Assembly: GCA_039545275.1 (NCBI GenBank)
Contig: BCHS01000004.1
Span: 569,977-633,976 of the forward strand
Reading direction: 5' to 3'
Length of the DNA: 64,000 nt
Source: Pseudomicrostroma phylloplanum
Taxonomy: Eukaryota; Basidiomycota; Exobasidiomycetes; Microstromatales
Position 1 is the first letter of the stretch; each line of letters starts with the position of its first letter. Below the pieces are notes generated by a model. That model saw only the letters and a list, made by a program, of their open reading frames with translations, did not search any database and was not told the DNA's origin. Below are positions 31,133-43,600 of the stretch, piece after piece. The translations under genes and the position numbers were made by a program.

Positions 31133-33184
31133 TCAAGCTCGTCCTCTCGTACTTGCTTTGCCTCTCTTTGCAGCAGCTGGTGCAGCATCCCCATCCCCGT
31201 CCGCTTTCCTCTTACCACCACGACCAGTAGCAGAAGCTGCCCCACCCCTACCCCGCCCTCTGCCACGTCCTGTAGCCCCCTTTGCCGCGCCTTTTGCCGC
31301 CGCTTCTTCAAGGTCCCCGCCCTCTGCCTTACCCTCTTGACCCTCCTCGCATTTAGGGCAGAACCATTCGCCCTCTGGCACCTCGTCCAGCTTGGGCGTC
31401 AGACAACGCAGGTGGTACGCATTCTCGCACTTTTCGCACTCCAGTGTCACCACGTCCTCTGGCGTCTCCTTGGAGCAGATGAGACACACCTCGCTCGACT
31501 CTACCACTTCAGGGTACCTCGGTAGCGAGGAGAAGGCGTCGCCCTCGGGCCGTGCTAGGAAGAAGGTCGTGTTCTGACCTCCGGCAATGTCCAGCAGGCC
31601 AATCTTGTCCAGGGGCTCGCAACGCTGAGGCTGTGTAGCACTCTTCGGCTTGCCCTCCCCAAGCCCCAATTCACCATTGGCAGCATTCTGACCCCAGACG
31701 ATGTTCATCGTGGCGTACTTGGGTGCGCCGGCTTCCAGCTCGTCCCCGATCGCGAACAAAGTCATTCCACCCATGGCAGCTTTCCGAACCTTGACGCCCA
31801 TCAGAGATTGCATGTAGCGAAAGGAGGTCCAGCCTTGCCCGCTGCCGCCATCTCCGCTCACTTTCCACTTGCCAGCCAGGTAGTAGGTCTGCGACCGGTC
31901 CACCACGGCAGAGCTGGTGGATCCTGCGACGACCGTGGCCGCCCTGCTAGCTTGATTCTCCCGGGCAAATTGCGGCACCAGTGCAGGCGTCATTTGATCG
32001 TTGGCATTGCCCAGTCCAAGCCGACCGTAGCCTCCGAAGCCCCACACGTAGCAGAAGCCCTGATCGTCCAGAGCAATGGAGTGTTGTTGGCCGCAGGAAA
32101 TCTCCACGATCTTGTGCTCTGCTAGACCTTTGACGAGGATGGGCGTAGATTCTTCAGCGAAAGCGAGCTTGTTGCCCGAGACGAAGTGCTCTCCGGTTCT
32201 TCCATTGCCTAGTTGACCGCGTTCCATCGACCCACACGCATACACCTTGCCGCTGGTAGTCAGGAACAGCGAGAAGGTCAAGCCTGCAGCAACTTGCACG
32301 ACAGGATCATTCGCCTTTGACCATGGGCCGGCTTCGATGCGAGTAAAGGTGGCGACGACGTCACCTGCCCTGGAAAGGGCCAATTGAGAGTTCAAATTGG
32401 ACCCTGCTCCATAGACAGAGCCCCCTCGTGTGACCAGGAGGGTATGCGATCGACTGCATGCTGCGTGTACGATGTCGCTCCGTGCAGAAGCATCCAATGA
32501 TGGTGAGAAGTGAGTCTTGCGGTGTAGACGTAGCGGCTCGTCTAAGGAGGCCTGGGAGGCAGGGACACCTGGAAGAGCAAAGGGCAGGGAGCTTGTCTGG
32601 TCAGGTCCTTGTCTGGTATGCTTCAACGTGCCGCTCATCGACCTTCCGCCCCTCACCGCATTGCCCCTTCTCATTCCTTCCGTACGAGTAGACGTCCCCG
32701 CTGGCGGTGATGAACAAAGCATGACAAGCGCTATGTCCGGCGATGATCTTGACGATACGCTGATTCGAAATGGCGCGGAGGATGTGCGGGGCAGGCAAGT
32801 CACTGTAGGAGCGAGGATTTGTGTACAATGTGGAGATACTTGGGAGTTTGTGCCTGCAGCTTCGTATCCGATGCCCCTTTGCTGTCTCTCACCTTTGCGC
32901 TCCGCCAGCTACTTTGCCGCTCTTCCTGCCCAGATTGGGCCAATCTGTGCCTCCTGCAATGAGCACTGGGTTGAGGTAGCCATTCGGGATTGCAGGGCAG
33001 AGATATGAACGTGAATGTCAGCAGTGCGCTTCACCTAAGCTCTGAGTCTCGCCCAGCCAAGCGAGAGCTGGGATAGGGGAGCGATGCGAAGAGCACTCGA
33101 ATGCGCGATGAACCGGTCAGACTTACCCCGTCCCCACGTCTGCTGTCCACTCTCGGACTCATCGGCGTGGGTGTTTGCCGCCAT
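31133..33184 (-). CDS. RCC1-repeat protein with C-terminal PHD finger
   Basis: Four exons: 33184-33127, 32965-32893, 32802-32657 and 32568-31133, 570 residues. RCC1 blades are visible through most of the protein: VLIAGGTDWPNLGRK, GHSACHALFITASGDVYSYG, SRSHTLLVTRGGSVYGAGSN, GLTFSLFLTTSGKVYACGS, CGQQHSIALDDQGFCYVWGF and GGQNTTFFLA. A C4HC3 PHD finger follows at about residues 435-480 (CLICSKETPEDVVTLECEKC, YHLRCL, WFCPKC). The end is Gly/Arg-rich (RGRGRGRGG) and Lys-rich. RCC1 propellers bind chromatin or act on small GTPases, and PHD fingers read histone H3 tails, so a nuclear chromatin role is likely. It is not the Ran exchange factor itself as far as can be seen. Exon 1 is short and its join (acceptor at 32968-32966) was chosen because it yields continuous RCC1 sequence. 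Confidence 0.85.
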
Positions 33185-34182
33185 TGAGTGCGTCGGCGAC
33201 TCTAGGCGCTAGGGGAGATGAGCGGGAGTGGGGAGCGGCAATGAGCGGTAAGGCGGCGAGGCAGTGAGTGAGACTGAGTGAGTCGTGTGCAGGAGGGCAA
33301 AGGGGTGGGTGGAGAGGCTGTCGTCGCGTGCTTGGCTCTGGCTGTTGCTCTCTGGTGGGTGGTGGGAGCGACATGCGCAGGCGTGTCGCGTCGGGCTGGC
33401 TGGCGGGTAAATGAACACGGCGAGAGCAAGCCTTAGATCGGCTCCGGAGTGTGCTGCCGCCTAACCCCTCCCCCCCTCCCCCCCCTCCCTTTGTCTCGAT
33501 AGATGACGATTGTCTCCTAGTCGGTGGCGCCGATTGGCTGTGCCCGAAGTAGAAGAGGGACAAAGGGGTGCACAAGTGGGGGGTTTCGGATTGGGAAGCG
33601 AGATGACCAACGGCCCATTGAATCCCAAGCGCAATGGGCCGCGACACTGCCCGCCGCTGCGCCTACTGCCTCGCCTCGTCACGACAACCCCGACGCAGGC
33701 ATCCTCGTCCCCAATTTGTAAAACCGGCCAGATAAAAGGACCGCGGGATCTGGCGGCCCATCGGCGTATGGTGACGAAGTCTAAAGAAGGATGCGAGGCA
33801 CAAGGAGCTTCCCTTGTCCGTGTTCGCCGTTGCGGCAAAGGGGCCGGGAAGGACGAGGTGCCGTTCATAGCACAGGATCGGCACGACGCTGCTGACCAGG
33901 GGTGCAGCATAAGGTTGCTGCAATGACCTCAGCCATCGGGCGATGCCCGTCGTGCTGGGAGTAAAGCAGCCGCCGTTTACGGCGTGGAATGTCGAACCTC
34001 GGTCCGGCTCATCTGAGGACATGAGGATGGAATGGGGATTGATGTAAATGAGAAAAGATTATGCGGCTTCCTACTGTGCGAAACTCGACTGCTGACGACA
34101 AGCGAGTCGATCTTCACCGCCGCTACGCAGTCCCACTAGCAGTCCCCCATTTCCCCTCCGCATTGACCTCGTCCTGGCTGCC
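33185..34182. other. Intergenic region without supported gene
   Basis: About 1 kb between the RCC1-PHD start and the transportin stop. Frames of 130-160 codons occur on both strands (for example 33510-33926 plus) but share no motif and mirror each other. A C-rich run lies at 33464-33490. Confidence 0.5.
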
Positions 34183-37100
34183 TCAGATGTTGTACCTCTC
34201 CGCTAGCCTCACAGCAATTGGCTCTGGCAATTGCTGCCTCATCGTTGTCCATCCAGCTCCGCTCATTTCCCGAAAGCCGTGCAGGATAGTGTGGAACATC
34301 TCATTGAGCTGTTGCGACGGCGTCGTCCACCGCACCACTGCATTGCAGAAGAAAATGAATCCCTTGACCGCTGCAGAGAGACAGAGTGTAACAGAAAGTG
34401 ATCAGCATGGACGTCGACAGAGTCTGTCGTGATCCGATCTCAGTCCGAACTCACCTCCATTTGGGTTGACCTTGATCATCTCACAAAGGCCCCGAAAAGC
34501 GCTGTCCTTCTCTTCGTTGTCCTTGATGTCCCACAGAGCCTGGCACCACTCTTCGAAGAAGACGCCTAGATGAGGCGCCACCAGCTCTGGGGCTACCAAG
34601 CCCAATCTGCCGATGGTCACCGCCGAATTCTCCGTCAGCGATTTGACGCTCTTGGTCGACAGCAGCACAGGGATAAGCTTCTGTATCAACGGCTCGACAA
34701 ATTGTGCAAAGTCCGGGGGAGGCTGCTTGGCGCCTGAAGAGGCGCTTGACCCAGCGCTGGTCGATGGTGCAGCTGATCCATCTTCAAGAGCTCCGTACTG
34801 CAGAGCGATCTCACCCACGGCCCAAGCAGCATTGTTGCACACCGAGACATTGCCCATCGAAGGCTCCGGCACGATCTGAGAGATCAGTTCCGGCATGAGC
34901 TCAGGAATTGTGGGGCGTAGCAGCCCAAAAGCGGAGATGGCAAGGTCACCCAGCAGAGCGTAGGCTGACTGACGGATGGGAGCCGAAGGAGAGGTAATGC
35001 ATCCGCCTAGCAACGGCACGAGCTGAACCTGGCCCGCACCACCGTTACTCGTGCTGACGACGAGTTCCATGAAGTGCCCACCTAGTCCTTGACTCAGTCC
35101 ACTGAGCAGGTCCAGGGCAACGACGACGAATGAGTCATCAGGCATCTCACGATCTTGTTCCGGTTTGCTCAGCTCCTCTTGTGTGGCGAGCAGGTTGTCA
35201 TTGATGATTTTGAGACAGCGAGTGTAGACGGGAGGCGAGTGAGCAGCAAAGGCTGGACCTAGAGCAATGGTCACCGATGAAAGACATTCCAGTAGTGGAA
35301 TCAACTGAGCATCGTCATCCGCTAGACCAGTCCACTTGCCGATCAAGGGGGGCATGAGGATCTCGACGTAGTCAGCCCTTGTACCGAGAGCAGCGCCGAC
35401 CGAGTCAGCTAATGTCCCGATAGCATCATATAAGATCAGCAGATTCTTCTGCTGGTATTTGCCAAAGGCAGCAGCAAGCGTCCGCAGAACAGGCTCCAGG
35501 TACGGCGCAAGATCTTCGCCAGTCTCCTCTTCCAGCGTTGCAAAGGCAGAGCATCCGGCTTCCTGAACCCGCTTGTTGTTGTCCATGACCATATGGAGCA
35601 GTCCTTCCATGACCGGCAGGAAGTAAGCTCTCTGGAACTCAGGTGACTTGTCCGCGATGCACCAGGAAGAATACCGACCGAGAGTCCAGCATGCGATCGA
35701 CCGCACGAGTGGCTTTGAGTCTGAGAGGCTGTTGACGAGGAAGGGCACCAGCGTTGGCAGATGGGGCTGAATGCCTCCAATGCAACCTTCTGCGATAGCA
35801 CCTAGAGCAAGGATGCCGCTTTCTCGCTGAAGCCAATCCGGCGAAAAGAGACGGTCCTTGAGGTATGGCAAAAGTATCTCCAGGAGTTGCTCTCCGAAAT
35901 GGCACGCCATCACGTCAAGAGCAGCAGCTGCACACTTGCGTAAATTCCACTCTACCTGCTCTTCGTCGTCGTAGTCGTCATCATCGTCATCGTCATCTTC
36001 GTCTTCGTCGTAATCGTCGTCGTCTTCTGCCGTCGCTTGCCCCTCTATGGCTGCTCTCGACTTAGCTTGCACGCTGCCACCTGCTGCAGCCGGTCCGCCA
36101 TTGTCTTGACTGGCCATCTTCTCATTCTTGTGAGACTTGCCTGAGTAGTGTTGAGGCTTGACATCCTCTGCCCTGTCGGGTACGGCAGCGTCGTCCTCTT
36201 CCCCGCCTAGCAGAATCAGGTCCATCTCATTGTATACCATGGACTTGAGCAGGACCGGCGCAACCCGAGCAAGGTACGGCGCGAGATGTTCCTGAACATT
36301 TGGATCCTCGGCAAATTGCAGCCAGAACTCGCAAGCTTCGACGGCTACATCTTCATCTGAATCCTGGGTCGAATACAACATGAAGTCGACGACATTCGGC
36401 AGCTGAGGCATGAGCTTGTCTGGCCGAGCTGAGAGGATGAGGACCAGGGCCTGACAAACAAATTTGCGGACGAAGTCGCTCTCGTCGGAAGCCCTTTTGA
36501 AGAGGCAAGAGAGGAAAGCGTCGATGTGATTTTGCAGCGCGGAAGAGCCAAGGGAGATGAATTGGTTCAAGCAGTTCAAAGCGTGCATACGTATGCGAGC
36601 CTCAGAGTGGTCGCTGCCCTCGATGAACTTGGGAATCAGGATATCCAGTACTTTCATGCCATTGATCTCGCATTCGTCAAGCTCGTGCGGCATGTCCTCG
36701 CACATCTTGGCAAATGTAGAATACGCTCCCTGCGAAAGAGGAAATAAAATGTCACGATGTGAGCTCTACACGGAAGTCCTTGCGATATCCGATCATCTGT
36801 CGGACTGACCTCGGCTTCGTTGATGTTGTGTGAGCCCGTGAGCTCCGTCAGTTTGATCAGTCCCTCTGGCCAATTTGCTGGGCCTTGAATGGCCATCAAC
36901 ATCGTCATGACCTGCGTAGCTGTCCGTCTGAGCAGATCCTCAGGCATGCTCAGCGCAGGCAGGATAGTCATCTTGATGTACTGCAGTGACTCTTGTGAGA
37001 CCTTCTCGCGGTTGTAGAAGAGGTGATTCTTGAGAATGAGGCCGGCTACAGACCTTACCGAGGCTTCTTCCGAGGTAAGGCTGGTCAGGGTGAACACAAG

Positions 37101-37347
37101 ATAATTGGCATAGTCTGGAATGTTGCTCAGCGTATCAAGGCGCTATGCGGCACGGACGGCAGAAACGTGCAGAGTGAGGAAATGTAAGAGGGCAGTCAGC
37201 ATTCGTGCCACGTTGAGATGTCTTTGTCCGACTCACGTCTGCAATGTCGGCCTGGTCTGCTCCATAGGCTGTCTGACTCTTCTTGAACAGCTCGACGAGT
37301 TGCACCAGTCCCTCCTCTTGAGGCGCCCATCCCGATGAGGATGTCAT
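34183..37347 (-). CDS. KAP104: Transportin / karyopherin beta-2 (Kap104-like)
   Basis: Four exons: 37347-37237, 37142-36810, 36729-34455 and 34370-34183, 968 residues. The N-terminus (WAPQEEGLVQLVELFKKSQT) and the HEAT repeats throughout match importin beta-2, for example RMHALNCLNQFI, EEQVEWNLRKCAAAALDVMA, SGILALGAIAEGCI and LVRSIACWTLGRYS. The acidic H8 loop is very clear: an unbroken Asp/Glu/Tyr stretch near residues 380-405 just before QVEWNLRKC. The C-terminus ends LAERYNI, as in transportins. Kap104/transportin imports hnRNP-type cargoes with PY nuclear-localisation signals; RanGTP binding pushes the acidic loop to release cargo. Yeast Kap104 is about 918 residues. The last exon was joined because exon 3 otherwise stops early without the conserved C-terminus. 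Confidence 0.93.
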
Positions 37348-37913
37348 TTTTCCCGTCGCCTGCTTCCGCTAGACGTAATGAGCAAGAGGATGCTGGCAGG
37401 AGCTGTAGTACACTGCGCCTAGGCTCAGCAGGCAACCTTAGGGTCACAGCGTGGCTGCTACGTCTGCGCGACCTTGTCGGGGGCTCTTTGGGAGCACTAG
37501 AGTGACCCAGGCCTATGCCGAGCAGATCCAAGGGCTGAAAGTAGGAGTAGCCGATCGCAGAGAAACGCAAATGCTACTGTTCACCTCTGGACGGTCCGCG
37601 AGGGGAAGCCAGTATGTGAGCCCCTTCAGCGACTGGGCCACGCTGCTGTCGCAAATCAAGCTCCGATGCGTTTGAGCCAGCTAGCCCTCCTATGGCGACT
37701 GAGGGGTGTCCGTCAGAGAGCTGAGGGTGAAGACGAGGAGGGGGGAGAAGCAGAGGGACGAGGAGCGGCTGCCAGCTAGTGTGACGATCTGTGTCGGTCT
37801 TGTGCGAGGCCGGAAAAAGGAGCGGCCAGAAGATCACCCAGGCGTCAAAGTGGGGAAGCCCAGCCTCGGTAGATCATGGCGCGCGCGTGTGCCGTCGCGC
37901 GCAGGAGCCTCCC

Positions 37914-37914
<1 letters not shown>

Positions 37915-37970
<56 letters not shown>
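37915..37970. repeat. Poly-C homopolymer, 56 bases
   Basis: An unbroken run of 56 C, preceded by CCTCCCT. It lies about 570 bp upstream of the transportin start. It can form an i-motif (C strand) or a G-quadruplex (G strand), but homopolymers of this size are also typical assembly or sequencing artefacts, so the true length is uncertain. Confidence 0.9.
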
Positions 37971-37971
<1 letters not shown>

Positions 37972-38362
37972 CCTCCCGCTCTCGACCTCTACCACACGGA
38001 GCAAGGCAAGAAGACGAAGGAATGACAGCAATACGGTGGCACATACGTCGTCAGACTTGGACTAGCCAGACATACACGAAGATGCTCGTACAGCAACAAA
38101 TTCTGTCGCATTGGTCGTGAGGTGGGAAGAGGGGGCCCTCACAAGAAGCGGTCAAGAATGCAGGTGGGGATGCCATGCCATGGCCTCTGGAACAGGAATC
38201 TGAGTAGGGCTCAGCTCTTGTGTGAATGATCTGTGATATGTCTGTACTTGAAAGTGCCCGAGCGTGTACCGACGATCTTCTGACGTGTGATGCGTTTGGG
38301 GTATAGAACAAAGGGGGACGGTACTCGGCCGTCCTCCTCACCTCGCGTCTAGCCAGGACACC

Positions 38363-39060
38363 TCATTTAGCAGCCCTGCTTTCCTGGCAGCACTCCTTGT
38401 ACCTCTCCTGATTCGCCTGCCCCCATTTGCCACGCAGGTCTTGCTGAAGATCAGACACGAGATCCTTGACGGCACCCAATGTTCCCACAGTACCCCAAGC
38501 CCCCCTCCACACTGGCAACACTGCTCCCGGGCTCTACTCACCACGATTTTTCCTCCGCCACGGCCATTCTGCCCAGGATTTGCAACATGCGGATCACCGG
38601 CGCATCCTCGGTGTACACTTCGCAGGCCCCAGATGAGGAACAGAAGGGACAGAAGGTCGCCGGGGGCGCCTCCCCCTGCTTGCATAGGCGTTTCGTCGGA
38701 CAGCCCACTAGCACAGAAAGCACAGAAGCCGTACCACCGGCAAGCTTCGACTTCTCGGCAATCAGTGAACCCAGAAAGACTGACTCGGCTGGTTGGAAAA
38801 TGTTGCGGAGTCTACCGTTGGGCCCCAAGACCGAGTAGCCGGCGCAGGTGACAGCCCTCCTTGTGTGTACCATTGCTGATTGGGCAATCTCACCGAGGCT
38901 GGCGTTTTGGCACCGATGCTCGTGAAGGAGTATACGAGCGAGCCCGCTTCAACCGAAGGCGTTAAAAGACGCCAGTTCAATTCCAATGGTCTGTGATGTT
39001 GGCAGCACTGCTTATAGGCTGCGAAAGGGAAGTACGCAAACGCCTTCACCAGGCTTGCTG
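38363..39060 (-). other. Possible degenerate small gene
   Basis: Three minus-strand fragments look coding but do not join cleanly. One near 39045-38890 encodes a hydrophobic stretch (EAGSLVYSFTSIGAKT). One near 38800-38540 ends EDAPVIRMLQILGRMAVAEE. The last, 38500-38363, encodes GAVKDLVSDLQQDLRGKW and ends RYKECCQESRAAK stop. The only intron that links the last two in frame (donor GTGAGT near 38541) would be 37 nt, far shorter than the others here. A different acceptor gives a ~97-nt intron but an Arg-rich end. Also open on the plus strand. Function unknown. Confidence 0.3.
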
Positions 39061-40656
39061 TGAGGGTGGCAAGATGCAGTGGCGTGACTGCGAAGAGTGA
39101 CTCGCCAGGCCGTAGGAAGCCTGCTACGGGGACATCTTATGGGCCTAGATTGTGGAGAGCAGGGTGCAAAAAGGGCCTGGTAGAGCCTGCGCCCATGCTG
39201 TAAGCGAGGGAAAACTCTACCGCGAACCTTTAGACACAGCTGCCAAGGGGCCTCAGACAGCCCTTTGCTATCTGATCACCATTGCCGCTTCTCCTTTCGT
39301 GCCTGCTTCCATGCGATGAACAGCCGGAACTGCGTGCTGAGCCCAGGCCCCGGAAATTCTCACGCTGTTTGACATCTCTCCCAGCAGATAGGGCTGGCTT
39401 TCCCAAAGGCCTTTGGAAGTCAGGATGGGCCGGTGCTGGAAGCGCCTAGTATTGGACGTTGCTTTGATCCTTTTTGTGCACAGTCATTGCGAGCATCCAC
39501 ACTATACCGATATCCACTGCCCCCCACTCTTCCCTTTGCTGGTCCTGACAGCCTTGACCAAATTTCAATTGGTAGGCCAAAGGCAGGCCTCTTCTATTCT
39601 AAATTGCCCTGGCCTGGGCTTTTGCGACATGTGCACGGGCGTGGCCGAATAACGAAGCAGACGCGGGTGAACGCCCAAGTCGTGAGTGCCACTCCCGGAG
39701 ACCGAGGTTAGCCGCCGGGCGGTAGCCATTGAGATGAGATAAGATGAACACAGCAAAGAGATGCTGGCAATGGGTAGGAGAGAAAGGCCCGGACAGCAAT
39801 GTGAAGCAAGCATGCGAGCAGAGCCAGGGGCGACCAGCGTGCCTATTGTGTCAGGCGGTATGTAGAGATGGAAAGAGAGATCGCGACCTCGCCGGGCCAT
39901 TCCAGACTGAAACCCCGGGCCATTTCTCGCCGAATAGGGACTTCGGCGAGGTACCAAGACTGAACCACCTCTTCCACCCTTTCAGACCTATACCACACCT
40001 ACGCCACCATCTTTCCCTTTAAGAGAGCTCGATTCAACGTACTTGATTGTCTGCCATCGCCACCATCTACCTGCCTCCCCTTGGCACTACCGCCTTGGAC
40101 CATCTCCCTTTGCGGTTCCTTCTGCATACCGCAACAGCCCGATATTGCGAATTCCTTGCGGACTCTGAGCACGACGACATAAAGTAGCCGCCAGTCGGTC
40201 GAGGCTAAGTCCGGCCAGCAAGGCATCTCACCTCGCCCTCGCGGTGAGGTAATCGGCTTCTCGTCTACATCTTGCCTTTGCATCTCCCTTCCTCTTCGAC
40301 CCTCTTCGGCACTTTATACACGCTGGTGCCTACAGAGCGGATTCATCCTCCCCTTCACCTCGTCTCCTTTCTTCGGCCTCCTGCCTCTCCACGGGGCCTC
40401 TGCCCGCCCCTTCTCCTCTTGCCCCAGTCGCGCTCGCGTATATACACCTCTCGACGTCTTTGCCTTTCGAGGTCCCAGAGATGGGCTTCACCTCGCAACT
40501 ACATCCTCACATCACCGTCTTCTCAAGTCGATCCATCGTCTTCAGAGGGCACTGTACTAGCAGAGATCCTTACAAAACATCCTCCAAGCCAGACTCTAGC
40601 CTCTCCTACCCTGTCGCCTTTGTATAGCAGGGCACTTTGGCATCCGACCGGTCATC

Positions 40657-43600
40657 ATGGGCCCCTCACGCCGCCCGGCCCCACGGCAGCTCCCTTCTGG
40701 CTCCTTCAGCTCATCAGCTTCATCATCCAATCCAGAAGCCGCGTCGTCCTCTTCCTCTTCGTCTTCTTCTTTGGCTCTCAGTGGCCTTATGAACACCCCC
40801 CCGTCCTCTCACTTTTCGCCGATCGCGTCGGCATCTTCAAGATCCAACCAATCTTCCTCTTCAGGCGAAGCGACCACGCGCGTGCACCCCTTTGCAACCG
40901 AGTCAACAGGACGAGGTGGGGGGCCTGTTGAGGGCAGCAGTCGTAAGGTCGCTGCCATGAACAGAGCTAGCATGGCATGTGTAGCCTGTCGCGAAGCAAA
41001 GCATAGGTGCGACGGACAGTCCCCAGCCGCACTCCTCGGCGCGTCGAGCACTCCACCCCCGCCCCGACACTCTATGCTGGACGGAGCCAGTCCTCAGCCT
41101 ACACTCTACCCCGCCGATCAACAGTGTACGCGCTGTAATCTCAATGACATTGAGTGTCTGTGGGCCCCCAAAGCTAAGTTGGGGAGGCCTGCGAAGAAAA
41201 CGGTCGGTCCCACTGCCTCAATTTCTGGCACCGACAAAGCCTCTGGCAGAAGCGGAAGAGGCGTCAGCAGTAGCAAGACACCACTGCCGACTTCCTCGTC
41301 GAGTCACTCGACAAGCAGGCCTCCTGCTCACTCCGCCTATCCTGCCCCTTTTTCGAGCCCTTCGGAAGATGAGCTGTCTTGGCTGTCTATCCCACAAGGC
41401 TATCCTCGGCAGCCTCTGCAGTCGCAAACTCTTGGCGCCGACTGGATCGGTCAAAGCAACGCGTTAGTAGGCCCTGGACCTCTTGTCGGTAATACCGAGT
41501 CTATAAACCCTTTTGGTCAACAAAGTACGCGGTCTTCTCTGCCGCCACTGATGGCCGGCTCCGGTTCGAGTTCGTCTTCCTATCGTCCTCAACAGCTTCT
41601 CAGCAGCTCTGGCCAGACACATCGGCCATTGTCCCCGCCACCTCCGCCACCTCTACGTACAAGTCCGATAGGCGCCTGGAATACATTTCCGAGTGCGGTC
41701 AGTCAGCGATCTCATGCCCCCACAAACCTGTTTGATACACAGTATCATGTGGACAGGGGACAGCCACACTATCCTATCGATACACATCCCCGATACGGAC
41801 AGCCCCCAACCCATACGTACCAGCACAACGCATTTCCCCCGGAATCTCCGTCGTCAGACTCACCAACGGGCTCGATGTCTGGAACCGTCTCGGGCTCTCT
41901 ATCCGGATCGCTGTCTGGCTCCACGCCCGGCTCAATGTCATATTCCGCCGCTGCCCATTTTCCTCCACAAATGAGAGGCCATGGTCTGATGATGCCTCGG
42001 CCACAGCAGCCGGGAAGTCACAGCGCGTCGTTCCACCTGTCACCTGCTATTCCTCTGACGGCCACTGGAACAGCGATCACAGCCTCTCCTCACTCTCACA
42101 CGGATCCTCTCACTATTCGTACTGGACTGCAACTCTACTTTGCAAGCACACCACGGTACTGCCTAGCTCTTGCGCCATGTCAGCAGTATCGGCTTTTCGC
42201 ATCGCTCGAACGGTGGGCCTGGGTGATTGCCGAGCAGCCCCGGGCACAACTACCAGAGGAAGCCAGAGACTTTTTGACTCTGGCTCAGGTAGTTGCTGCT
42301 GTAGGGTGGAAGCTCTCGCGCGACGACGCTGCCGGCGTTTTGCACACTCTGTTTCTACAACAGGCTCGCGGCGGGCTCGGTGGTATCCTCTCACGACCTT
42401 CGGACGATTACAAGTCTTGCTCCGTCCCTCAGCTCGTCAGCTGCCTTCAGGCGCTACTGCTAGGTAGCACCATGGAGTACGCTTTGGCGGACACCGATAG
42501 GAGCGGGAGCTACCTGCAGAAGGCAGCCGACATCGTGATCGACCTTGGGATCTCCGTTTTCGATTCTGCATCACCCGTGACGAGCAGTCGCCCCCGCGAT
42601 CGCGCGATACCATCCACAGGTCTCAATGCCATCCAAGTCCCTGAGATGGAACTGGCCGATGACGTCAGACGATGCTTCTGGGAGGTGAGTAATATGAAAG
42701 TGGACCTTTCCGGGCGAAGTACAGTGAAGCTCATCATCTTCTCTGCCATATTCGTCTCGACTGCAGTTGTGTATTACTCAAACGATGTTCTGCTCTGCGA
42801 CGTCAGGAGATGCTTCGATGTGCCTCCTCCGCTCAGGTATCCCCATCGACGTCACTTTTCCCGATTCTCCACCACCGTCGTCTGAGTCCGACTATGGACT
42901 GCGTATCAGATGTGCCTCTCTCCTTCTGGAATCGGTACAGTCAGTTCCGCCAAACCCGAGCGCAAGGCTCAATCGTCTCGAGGCGCTGAACGGCGTGGTG
43001 ACGGAAATTGCCCAATCAGCCAGACGTCGCTTCGACAATGGACTGACGGAGGAGTCTGTGGAGATGACATACACGGCGTACGTTATGCTCAATTCTGCAC
43101 GCATTCAGCTGATCAGGATGACATTCTTCCCTACATTGTACAATGAGTTGGAGGGATCTGCCACGCACGTAGACGGTGTGGATGGCAAGGCTAGTCTCGT
43201 CGCGGCTTTGCCGCTTCAGGTCGCGAGAGCTGCTATCAAGACGATCATCCAGGTGAGCTCGATGTTGCGCAGACAGTCACACACTAGTCTCTATTGCACT
43301 TGCTGATTCATGTTGACTTCTGCCCTCTTCGATTAGGCCGCGGACAATATCGTGGAGCTTACCCGCGCCGACAACAACGCTCGAGTCGCCTTTCCGAATT
43401 TGTACGGCTCGGCGCGTCTGCCAGTGACTCCAGTGCTCAATCACTCTCCCTTCCACGGTTCTTCTCAACTGACTGCTAGCGTTGCATACGTAGCTGCTGC
43501 TGCACTCTGGAAGGATCTGGTAGATTCGACGCCTTACCGCCGAGACGATGGCAAGCTCGCCTCCGCTGCCAGAGCAGCGTCCACAAGCCGGGCGCTCATC

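Larger units (their letters stand above)
37348..40656. other. 3.3-kb gene-poor region
   Basis: Between the transportin start and the Zn2Cys6 gene no firm gene was found. It contains a 56-base poly-C run (37915-37970), a locus at about 38363-39060 with coding-like fragments on the minus strand (listed separately), and from 40020 to 40656 a pyrimidine-rich segment that is probably the 5' leader of the regulator. Confidence 0.55.

Noticed and set aside
33510..33926. Plus-strand 138-codon frame in the RCC1/transportin interval
   Set aside because: A similar-length frame exists on the opposite strand over the same bases; neither shows a motif or splice support.
33940..34020. Possible tRNA on the minus strand (a GGTTCGA-like B box)
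   Set aside because: No A box or acceptor-stem pairing could be found at the right spacing.
40272..40931. 219-codon plus-strand frame overlapping the Zn2Cys6 gene start
   Set aside because: It lies in another frame over the regulator's N-terminus, and its sequence reflects the CT-rich leader; no domain.
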